From Sambucus nigra (taxonomy: Eukaryota > Streptophyta > Magnoliopsida > Dipsacales > Adoxaceae): a stretch of DNA of 64,000 bases. The position numbers and the translations under genes are program-made. The notes beneath the pieces are model-generated. The model had not been told where the DNA came from and made no database searches. It saw only the letters and a list, made by a program, of their open reading frames with translations. Below are positions 54,360 through 64,000 of the stretch, piece by piece; position 1 is the stretch's first letter, and each line of letters begins with the position of its first letter. The stretch spans positions 124,001-188,000 of the forward strand of contig CASBWL010000042.1 in the NCBI GenBank assembly GCA_949130495.1. The letters run 5' to 3'.

Positions 54360-56447
54360 ATGGATTTGGGTGTGAAATTCGCTCCCTTGATAACCATGTT
54401 ACTCTTTTTTTCTTCACTAAAAATATCTAACGCGACTCTTTACGTGGTTGGGGACGATGAAGGTTGGGATCTGGAAGTTAATTTCACGAATTGGGCTGCT
54501 AAATACCAATTTTACCTCCATGATATCCTTCGTGAGTGCTTTCTTTCATTTTCTTCTTTGTTATTTTTATTTGTAGTTTGTGTTGGGTTATTGGATTTTT
54601 TTCTATCGTGCCATGCATCAATAATTCTTTTTTTTTTTAATTTAACACATTATAATCTTCGATCTCATATTTTAATAAAAAAAATATCATGTGAAAATTT
54701 CATCACTAAAAGTGATCATTGGTGACTTTTTGTCTAATAAACTAATAATATTGTACTAAAGTAAAAAAAAATCCATAATTCTTATTGGTATTTATAAATA
54801 AATTACAAGAGGATGTAAATGGGACGTTTCTCTATTAGAAATAGATGTTTGTTAGAAAAAAATAGTTATGTCTCTTAAACTTTGAGTTTTGGTTGACTTT
54901 ATTTTTTTATGGTTTTAGTTCCCCTACAAAGTATGAGTTTTAGACATAGTGTTAAAATCTTAAGATTCACAATGAGACTTGCTATTCATAGCACACACTT
55001 GCACATTTTCGTTAATCCATGAACAGGATCTATATGGACACATAGCTCCATGGATCTATACATCTTGATCGGAAAATAATCAAAAGAGAAATAAGGAAAC
55101 AAACGAAAGATGAAACATAAATCATGGATCAACTAAGCCCTCTCGGGGACTTTCTTATTCTTAAGAAAGAGGAACCTCTCACAGTTGATGGGAATTGCGT
55201 TGTAAATTCTACTTGCTATATGACTCGTACGATTCAATTCCAATACGTTTAATTGATATATATATATATATATATTCTTAAATTGTGTATGAAAGTACAT
55301 GACCATTCATATTACGGGTTTACAATTTTACTAATCGAATAGAGAATATCAATGAATTTAGGCATAAATTGCATTTATTTTTTTGTGTTATGTTTCAATG
55401 TTATAGTATATTTAATACAAGTGAAAACTCAAAATAGTGTTAACGTGTCATAAAACGCCATGCAACACAACACAAAATCGATAATGTCTAATCAGATCAA
55501 TCAAGAGATTTATAATATCCTATTATGCTCTTCTCTTGTATTTTAATATCATCCCATATTTTGCTATTATCTTGTATTTTAAAAGCTTTTGAGAGAAAGT
55601 GAAGAAAATAGTTATTCTATGTTATTTGCAAATGATCATTAATCAATGAACTTCACTTTGAGTAGATTATGTTATGTTGAACTATAATACATGATATGTT
55701 AAAATAATTTGAGATTAGATATAAATAATAATATATCTTCTTTGTCATATCTCATAAATGTCATTGTGCACAGGTTTTCGGTACTCGCTAGAGTATCACG
55801 ATGGTGTTGTGCAAGTTGATACGAAAGAAAAGTATTTATCATGCGATGAGATGTCCCCTATTTGCACCAACAAAACAGGAAATGACTACATCACTCTCAT
55901 GAATATCGGATACAATTACTTCATTTCTATAGACCGCGGTTATTGCATGGCCGGACAAAAGGTGGAAATCAATGTGGTTGAATTCGCTTTAGCAGCTACA
56001 TCTCTAGTTGGTATATCGTCTCCTGAAATAACTCCATCTCCACATTCTTTACCCTCTCCTCAAGTTCCAACGGTTGCATCTTCACCCACTCCAACATCTC
56101 CTCAAGTTCCCACAACTTCATCTCCATCTCCATCTCCACATTATTTACCCTCTCCTCAAGTTCCGACGGCTGCATCTTCACCCACTCCAACATCTCCTCA
56201 AGTTCCCACAGCTTCATCTCCATCTCCATCTAATTTACCATTTTCTCATGTTCCAATGACTCCACCTCCACTTACTTTACCCTCGATAACTCCCTCTCCA
56301 TATCCATCTCCCTTTGCATCTTCTTTTCCCTCCCCTCAAGTTTCGGTGGATAAAGGTTCACATAGTGAAGCATCTACATTGTATTATGTGGGTAGGCTTT
56401 TTGGTGAGATTCTATTAGTTATGGTTGTTATTGCAGCTTGTGTTTAA
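54360..56447 (+). CDS. Early-nodulin-like (ENODL) phytocyanin, chimeric arabinogalactan protein; two exons
   Basis: Exons 54360-54531 and 55774-56447 (GT-AG intron of 1242 bp, phase 1) give 281 residues. Residues 1-25 are a signal peptide; about 26-127 form a plastocyanin-like domain starting TLYVVGDDEGWDLEV, with Cys81 and Cys115 placed for the conserved disulfide. Copper ligands are replaced (Ser109, Tyr114, Gln119 in FISIDRGYCMAGQ), as in ENODLs that do not bind copper. Residues about 135-255 are Ser/Pro/Thr-rich with a ~38-residue tandem repeat around LPSPQVPT-x-ASSPTPTSPQ, a likely arabinogalactan glycosylation region. The C-terminus (EILLVMVVIAACV) is a GPI-anchor-type hydrophobic tail. 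Predicted site: outer face of the plasma membrane and cell wall. It is the only gene here with an unbroken frame. Confidence 0.87.
54532..55773 (+). other. Intron of the ENODL gene
   Basis: Donor CGTGAGTG and acceptor TGCACAG. The first ~70 bp are shared with copies 1 and 2. Includes a (TA)n tract at 55256-55275. No further feature is recognised. Confidence 0.8.
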
Positions 56448-56715
56448 TTTTTTAACAATCATTGATGTTTCCTTTCATATACTCTAATAAATGAAAGTAT
56501 TTCTAGAAGTCGATATCTAGTTTACCTTTAATGGTATTTTGGCTTAATGAAAACATACTTAAGAACACCATAATATTAATAAAGAACAAATTAATTTGAT
56601 TAAACTTTAGCATACAATTTTTCTTAATAAAAGGATCTTGGATCTTCATTTTTTAATAAATATGCCTAAATGATAGAAATGAAGACTGACCTTGATCCAA
56701 TTCATTGATCAAATA
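56448..56715 (+). other. 3' flank of the ENODL gene
   Basis: Contains AATAAA-like motifs (CTAATAAATGAAAG at about 56484), suitable as a polyadenylation region. Otherwise AT-rich. Confidence 0.45.
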
Positions 56716-57085
56716 TGTTGTAAGAATCTCCTTGAATCATCTTGATGATTGCTCCGCTATAAACTTCATCAATTTTATATAAAATAAATGTTGTTATATC
56801 AAATTTTCCCCCTCTTACCCAATATATTGTGTTTAATGCAAATTATTTGATAGAGAATAATCTACTATATATAAGGTGAGATAGGAACCAATTTCCTAGA
56901 TAGACTACAATTCTACCATCCATCACAATAGGGGTTTATTAGGAATTAACCACCCATCAAAGTTGTTAATATTTAAATGATTTATCTAAAATAATCCTAT
57001 CAAATCCAAATTCTTATGTAAGATAAAATTAAGTTGGACATTTATCTTAATTTCAAAATTAGATATTTATTAAATATTTTCAATA
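56716..57085 (-). mobile_element. copia LTR (minus strand), third copy
   Basis: It matches the LTRs at 27660-28057 and 61240-61637 but is more diverged and lacks about 27 bp near its start. It is preceded on the minus strand by the same purine tract, and then by copia RNase H sequence. Confidence 0.78.
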
Positions 57086-58300
57086 GTCTTCCACTTGGTC
57101 CGTATAATCATTTCACTTTATGATTTGATTCAAGAAACATAAGACACATAATAAACTTTAAAATAATCATAATCAAGTATTTACCTTAATTAAATAATAC
57201 ACTGATGTGATTCATGGCAGTTCCAGACTTATTCAAGATCATAGTTTTTTCCATGTATTACGCCACTAATGTCATATTCAATTAGGCCCAATGTGTGGGT
57301 TGTCAATAATGGTCCTCTAATATCTTTATAAAAGAACTATTCACGTCACATTCATTAATTCATATGCATGTATACAATAAAGACAAACATATTGAATTTC
57401 AAAACACTTTATTGATATCATAATGTAGTGTAAAAAATAAGCACTAGCAATTCACAACATCAAAATACTATTGGCTACAATTAAGACCCATGTCTTAAGC
57501 ATGCTTCATTAACGCCTATTGTGATAGCCTATTTATGTGAATTTTCTATGTTAACAATTGTACTAATGTGTTTAAGTGACACTCGTTGTTTTAGAATTTC
57601 TTGTTTAATTAAAAGGTATTTACATTCAATGTGCTTAGTTACTCTTAGAATACCTAACATTTCTTCATAAAGAAGATCGCAGTGACATTATCATAATATT
57701 TCAACGGCTTGATAATAGTGCCGATAACTCTCAGTCCTGAAATGAAGTCATATTGCTATAATACATAAGTTGTAGCATCAAAGCATGCTACAAACTCAGT
57801 TTTTATAATAGCTAATGGATTGTGTTGCACTCCTTCATTATATTGGTCGTTAAATCAAAATAAATATACTTAAGCAAGAGTGAACTTCATACTATCCATA
57901 CAAATAGTAACTCCGAGTCATAATAACCGTTCATATTTAAATGGAATGATATCCTATATGTGAGCATATAGTCTTTTAAGTATCTCACTACTTCATACAT
58001 AACTCTTAAAACCCATATAAAATTATTTTATTTCTCTCATTTATAAATATGTGCTTGTATATAGAGAAAATATATAAACTTACTCCCACTTATCTTAAGG
58101 TGTATACCAATATACAACATTCAAAGACATAATAGTATTGTTTCTGAAAATACCTTTTGCGGGAAACTTATGTTTATACAGTGATATTTTAAACGTATAC
58201 ACGTGGTTTATTAAACTCCAAAAAGTAGTTTTCACACCCACTTAATGTAGCTCTCAATCATAATTGTGAAATCCCACCAAATAAAATACCGGTTGATCAG
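57086..58300 (-). pseudogene. copia RNase H remnant (minus strand)
   Basis: Minus-strand frames include FVACFDATTYVL and FISGLRVIGTIIKPLKYYDN (about 57690-57800), then TKHIECKYLLIKQEILKQRV (57580-57640), the end of copia pol. A polypurine tract and the LTR at 56716-57085 follow in the correct order. Stops are frequent. Upstream parts toward 58300 are barely recognisable. Confidence 0.72.
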
Positions 58301-59395
58301 TCCTATATCAAATTAAAGCAGGAATCTCATTTGGTTCATTCTTAGTATCACTGTCGAAAACATTTTAAACGTACTGACCACCTAGTATTCAAAAAGAAGA
58401 TGTTAAAATTTCAATCTTTTTATATGCAGTCAATAAAATGGAACATCAACAATAATATAATATGCCAACACCAAAATAAAACCCAAACCATCAAATGTTA
58501 TAATTAAAGTTTGGCCAAAGTTAGGGTCAGAGAAAATTTTAAAGAAGGGATCATCAAACGGCCATCTTAATTCTCTGTCGGAGCTTCGAACCATCTCACC
58601 GCCTCTCTCGAATATCTCACTATCAAGGTAATCTTAAGAATTATATTTTAGTTTTCTGTTTGAATTTTTTTTACATTTTTTTTTATATACAATAATTTAT
58701 TATTTTTTTCAAGTAATACAATTTTATTCCTAATAGTTGACTACTGGTTTTTTATTGGTTATAATATTCATTTGTTAGCCAAAGTGGTATACAATAGTTT
58801 ATTCTCTACAATATTATTTTATTTATTAAATGTGCCGATGCAACATAATAATTAAATTTTATTTATACTGAGGAAGAATGTATCCAATCAAAGAAAACAT
58901 CTTGAATACATAATTCTTGGATTGAATACTTTTTATAATTTTATTTTTATAACTACACCTCTATAATTGAACAGACTTATTTTGTTTCTACATCAAGCTT
59001 TAAATGTTTTGTCATCCCTCTCTATATATTTGTAAATCTCTTAAATGTTCTCACCCTCTTTTTCTCCATTTTGCAACAATTCATATTGTCAATCCACAAT
59101 AGTTTGTCCCTTCCAAAGCTCTGATGATGTCTCCAATGGCTTGAGGTTGTTTTCATACCATTGAGGCGTAACTCAAATTTTTTTTGACGGAGTCATGGAG
59201 ACAATTATCTAGCCTTAATTTTCAACATCAAATTTTAATTCATGAAAGGGTAATTATAAACATCTACAAATTTAAGAAGATTGAGAATTTTTTCCTCATA
59301 GAAAAATCATGTTATAAACGATTATTTTTTTGTTGAGTTTAGGTAGTACAACAAATATTTGTTTAAATTAAATTCTATAGGAAAAAAGAAGGGGT
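58301..59395. other. Non-coding, possible Helitron interior
   Basis: AT-rich. 58555-58628 is GC-richer and exon-like (CGGAGCTTCGAACCATCTCA ... CACTATCAAG before GTAATC), perhaps a captured 5' UTR exon. No protein is recognised. Confidence 0.35.
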
Positions 59396-59630
59396 CAATT
59401 ATTAAATAGTCCCTACTATAAATATATATTTTTTAAAAAGGACACATATTTTTAGTTTAACCCATTTAGTCCCTCAAGCACTCAATATCCTCTTATTTTT
59501 AGAGGTCCGCGCCAGCGGCACTCCCTCTCCAAAATATGTGGCAAAGGACTTTTTGAGGCAAAATAAAAAAATTTGGACTAAATGGGTATTAAAAAATGTC
59601 CGAGGGACTATTTGGTATATGTCCCAAAAA
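59396..59630. mobile_element. Mutator-like MITE with AGTCCCT/AGGGACT arms
   Basis: AAATAGTCCCT near 59404 pairs with AGGGACTATTT near 59602, and AACCCATTTAGTCC (about 59459) pairs with GGACTAAATGGGT (about 59573). Non-coding. It probably lies inside the Helitron that ends at 59894. Confidence 0.6.
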
Positions 59631-59863
59631 GAAGCTTACAATAATTTAAATGTTGTTCTCGGTGAGCTAGCTTTCTTCACACCCTCTCATGTATACCTTT
59701 TTAAGATCCAAGGTTACTCCAATGTCCATCCCCGTATATACGCCCCATAAATCATTTTGCCTAATAATATGTTCTTATTATCAATTATATTTTTATGCAT
59801 TTACCATTGTAAATTTTTAATAGGTCTATAGGTATTATATCTATATTACACAAATATTATAAT

Positions 59864-59894
59864 GTGCCCGCGCATCGCGCGGGTTACATGCTAG
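59864..59894 (+). mobile_element. Helitron 3' terminus
   Basis: A 7-bp GC hairpin (CCCGCGC-ATC-GCGCGGG, 59867-59883) is followed by TTACATG and CTAG, then T. This is the canonical plant Helitron end. The 5' end of the element was not located; it must lie upstream, probably between 58.3 and 59.4 kb. Confidence 0.82.
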
Positions 59895-60223
59895 TAAATA
59901 TATAATAAAGATAATAACAATAGATTTTAAGAGAGATATAAATAAAGAGAGTGATATTACATAAATATAGGTTCTGAAAACACATAAATAGTATAAAAAT
60001 ATTAAAATGGTAGATAATAAACACATAATTCGTTCTTTATTTAAAAAAAATAAAAGTATGAATTTATCATTAAAAATATCATTTTATTTGTATTATGGGT
60101 AAGTAAATGAAACCTCCTTGGACATGCCTATGATATGCTCACTCTTAGGAACCATGAATTCTTTTATTGGCCATGCACTACTCACAAATATTTATTTCTT
60201 CTTTTACGTATTCAAGGAATGCC

Positions 60224-60344
<121 letters not shown>

Positions 60345-61239
60345 CATCATCATCTTAGTGTTTGTTTGTGTGTGTGTGTGTTTGTTGGGTTGGGGGCCGG
60401 GGGTGGGGGGGTCCCTACCTTGTTTAGCCACAAAATTAAGAGGGGAGACTAAAAAAGAGAAAAAGCTAAACATTTATTTTATGCTGATAATTACATTAAA
60501 ATAATCTCCAAGAAATCAAGATTAAATTTCTTATATTTAGATAGTTCTCTTACTCACAACTCTTGTAATGGTGATTTACATGTAAAGCAATGTATAAAAC
60601 ATACATGGAAACATATAAAGGAACAAGATAAGAGAATGTGATCAACACTTCTCTCCAACCTCCTATCTAGAATGCACCCATGTATATTTTACTTGATATG
60701 AGAACTATTTTTTGGAAATCAATAATATATCTTAGACGAATTGAACCATTCCAATTTTTATAGTTTTCACGTGGAAATAAAGAGGTATTTTCATCCTCAT
60801 TTAATGATGTTCCATTAATACCATCAAATATTGAAGAAAGGCCATTAAAAGAAAAATAACCAAACAATTAAAGAAGACTTTCAGGGCAAATTGGTGATTA
60901 TAAAAGCATCAATATTGTTCAATAGAGTTGTTTCATCGTGAAAGGAGGTGAATACCGAAGCCGCAATGTATTTACCAAGGAAAAATGTTGACACTGAAGA
61001 TCTGGGTTCGTTTGAAATATATAATCCAAGAAACAATGAGGTAATTTTACTTATGCATTGTTTATATCGATTAATTGTCGAAAATAAAAAAATAATGAAT
61101 AATTTCCACGACTCTCTTTATAATATGTAGCGCATTTGCAAATTTTATGTAAATGGGTCATGTATATTTGGGTCCAATTGCCGCTTTGTTCATCTGATGG
61201 CCAAGACAACAATAACAACAACAACAACAACGACAAGTC

Positions 61240-61637
61240 TGTTGTAAAAATCTCCTTGAATCATCTTGATGATTGCTCCACTATAAACTTCATCAATTTT
61301 ATAGAAAATAAATGTTGTTATATCAAATTTTCTCCCTCTTACCCAATGTATCGTGTTTAATGCAAATTATTTGATAGAAAATAATCTACTATATATAAGA
61401 TGAGATAGGACCCAATTTCCTAGATAGACTACAATTCTACCATCCATCACAATAGGGTTTGATTAGGAATTAACCACCCATCAAAGTCGTTAATATTTAA
61501 ATTATTTATCTAAAATAATCCTATCAAATCCAAATTCTTATGTAGATAAAATTAAGTTGGACATTTATATTTAATGAAATAACTAATTTCGAATTATCTT
61601 AATTTCAAAATTAGATATTTATTAAATATTTCCAATA
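61240..61637 (-). mobile_element. copia LTR (minus strand), copy in D2
   Basis: Same length (398 bp) and almost the same sequence as 27660-28057. It was duplicated as part of the block rather than inserted independently. Confidence 0.75.
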
Positions 61638-63058
61638 ATCTTCCACTTGGTGCGTATAATCATTTCACTGTATGATTTGATTCAAGGAACTACAACTAAA
61701 ACATATATGTAGACAATGAATTTAACACTACAGTTTCAGGTGTATCATGAATTTAACCGAACCTTATATTTTATATTAAACCTCGTCTGGAATTCTACAT
61801 TGACTTAATGTTATGATCCCAAACTAAATCAAAAGGTTAACTTTATTAAATAATTGGCTTCTTCAAAAATATTACCGGTAATATTATAAGTTTATAATTT
61901 TATAAATTGAACATTTATAAACACTTTGATTGAACAACAATAACAAAATTGTGAAAATAAATAAGTGCCTCCACATTTCGACATTTACCAAACATTACTT
62001 ATTAATTTTTTTCTTAATAATTCATCAACCATCTTACATCTTCAACCTATGGAGCGAGTCCAAGATATCTTAGGTGCTTTAATTTTTTTTTATAAATGTC
62101 CGATTAATTGGCGCTAATTTTCTATGGAAAATTAATGTTATATTTCACTTGCGCTTCATTTTAAATACATTCTTTGATATATAAATATGAAAAACATTCC
62201 ATAGTTTATCATTCTCCAAGAAAACATTTACCCAACCCTCAAAAAATGATTTCCATGAAAAATGCTACTGTGACCAAATTCACTTTTATTTTTTATAACC
62301 CATTTTTCGACTGGTGTAAAAAGTGTACTACTTTTTAATCGTTTTCCAACTTTTTGATCAAAGTCACCCTAATATCAAAATAATTATGCATAATTTGATT
62401 ATATTTTATTTTCTTATATTCTTTATTAAAATCAAATGAATTATTCAGTGGATGTATCTCCATTTGATACCAACACATAATAAAGTTTTGTCAGAAAAAT
62501 GTGGGCAAGTTCAATATACTATTAAATCACATGAAAGAATTTTAGAAGAAGTTTGTTATATTGGTCCTATTTGAGGAAAGTGGGTGATATCAAATCTTTC
62601 GGGTTTCAGGGACTTTGACTCGGAACAAATAATTCAAACTTTAATATTCATCTCGATTAACAAAATAAACTACTTAATAGGATTTTAAACTCCTTTAATT
62701 CTATTCTCATCACATAACATTCATAAATATTTCCAGAATTCCAAGAAAAAACTTACAATTTTGTAAAGCTAGGCTATTGTAGTTGTTCATCCTTTAGATA
62801 AATATATATTTGATCATAAAGCAAATACTTATATGCACGACCCAACCTATTGTCTTTACCAAAACCATGATTCCTCCTAAATATTCCAAATTTTGATTAA
62901 TCATAAAAAGTAAAATCTTTTGTATACACGTTTGAAATTACTTTTATAACCTTACCATAATAGGTTATCCAAATCCAAAACAACTGAAGTTTTTTTTTCC
63001 CTAATTTACAAGGAAGCTTTTCAAGACTCTTTGGACCTACTCCTAATATCAAATCCTG

Positions 63059-63196
63059 TGTGTTTATTTTCCCGATCCCACAGTGGCATCACAATGTAAG
63101 TCAGGCACTAGCTCAAGGCGATAGGTCTCCAACCTGCACCAAGTGTGTTTCAAGCACCTGGGGTATAGCCCCCTCACCACTCTGCTACACCCTTGG
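63059..63196 (-). mobile_element. tRNA-derived SINE, copy in D2
   Basis: Same element as 29480-29616. The B box core is changed (GGTTGGAGACC), so it is probably no longer a Pol III promoter. Confidence 0.62.
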
Positions 63197-63644
63197 TTGT
63201 GTAACATGACTGTTAATATATTATTGTTATAGTTTAAGATTAGTTAGTTTGATTTGAGTTTTGAAAATAAAGTTGAAGTGAACTTAAACTCCAATTAGTT
63301 TGTTTATGTGATTTACCAATAACATAACATAATCCAAAACCGGTACTACATTCTTAAAAAAACATTCAGCATAAGAGTTTTCGCAACTTGTACCATTTCG
63401 TAAACAGAATGTACACAGACCTTTTTTCGGTCTCACATTGAAAACGAGATCGACAAAACACTGGTGCAGCAGCTGTGGTGTTTCCGTGAGTATATATATC
63501 CAAGGGCTATACTCCATTCTCACGTAGGAGAACTGAAGCAGCTGGAACTTTGTTTTTCAGTTACATAAACATTAACAATATACATTGTTCACCTTAGCAA
63601 AAGAAAGTGTAAGATTATATTAAGATTTTCTGCACTAAATCTAT

Positions 63645-63922
63645 CAGTGCGAAGGAGAGTTATATAATCCATTGGTGATGGGCCTGTCCTCCAAACTCCC
63701 CAACAGTGGCCCCTTTTTATCCAAAAACTTCGTATACGAGTCTTTTACCTTGTTGAATTTAGTCAAAGTTTTCTGGTAGCTTTAGTCTCTTTCTCTATCC
63801 CCACACGGGTTTCTTTTAGCTTAGACTTCCCGGCTTCCATCTGCATCATCGTTTCCACGCCCTGCTGAGAGCAATGCCTTGGACTGCTCGGATTCATAAC
63901 TGGAAACTGAATTTCTGGTTCC
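63645..63922 (-). pseudogene. GMI1-like: GMI1-like last exon, second copy
   Basis: Duplicate of 30065-30342 with the same acceptor and the same one-base frameshift after KATRK. One visible difference is ACACGGGT for ACATGTGT, changing a residue. The rest of this gene copy would lie beyond the window. Confidence 0.8.
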
Positions 63923-64000
63923 CTGAAGGTAGAATAATTGGCAAAATTTATACGTGGAAAAGTTTTTTATAAATCATTACCATTTAGAACAACAGGGGCA

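Noticed and set aside
55996..56229. Minus-strand Met/Glu/Leu-rich frame
   Set aside because: Antisense shadow of the Pro/Ser repeat in ENODL exon 2.

Overview
This is nuclear DNA from a flowering plant. The evidence is spliced plant gene fragments (an EH-domain endocytosis protein, a GMI1-type SMC-hinge protein and an early-nodulin-like phytocyanin), AT-rich introns, and a very high load of decayed plant transposons: Ty3/gypsy, Ty1/copia, hAT, Stowaway- and Tourist-type MITEs, Mutator-like foldbacks, Helitrons and a tRNA-derived SINE. A eudicot seems likely, but the species cannot be read from the window. I see no rRNA gene, tRNA gene, CRISPR array or bacterial-style operon. Identities stated here were judged by eye, without database searches.

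Layout. 0-5 kb holds decayed retrotransposon DNA: a coiled-coil coding remnant, a minus-strand gypsy gag with PBS and LTR, and a Stowaway-like MITE. 5.8-22.3 kb is the 5' part of a minus-strand EH/Pan1-like gene. Its exon 1 (22108-22251) and exon 2 (5850-6972) join exactly in phase but are separated by a 15.1 kb intron. The intron is filled by a copia element next to a gypsy element whose pol gene is itself interrupted by three hAT insertions, two of them with perfect 8-bp target duplications and one with a short 5-bp repeat. The EH coding sequence carries an in-frame stop and two frameshifts.

22.8-25.7 kb carries two tandem copies of a phytocyanin (ENODL) promoter plus first exon, both without a second exon. 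26.3-30.4 kb is a duplicated block (D1) that ends in the last exon of a GMI1-like gene; the gene continues on the minus strand to 41.7 kb. One of its introns holds a Helitron of about 6.4 kb that carries pieces of an SCY1-like kinase gene and of a PAP2/PDCT-like gene. 42.9-47.7 kb is a decayed copia element carrying a hAT element inside another hAT element. 51.8-53.6 kb is a compact non-autonomous LTR element with two short ORFs that overlap at TAATG.

53.9-56.4 kb holds the only apparently intact gene, a two-exon ENODL chimeric arabinogalactan protein. It is followed by a minus-strand copia remnant, a Helitron 3' end, and a second copy (D2, 59.9-64.0 kb) of block D1, again ending in the GMI1 3' exon.

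The arrangement suggests a tandem segmental duplication of an [ENODL + GMI1 3' end] unit, spaced about 29-34 kb, later remodelled by transposons and by at least one chimeric breakpoint. I did not find a convincing new biological system. The strongest leads are the gene-capturing Helitron, the duplicated and partly dismantled ENODL array with variable TTAGGG promoter repeats, the nested transposon stack in the giant EH intron, and the small LTR element with overlapping ORFs.
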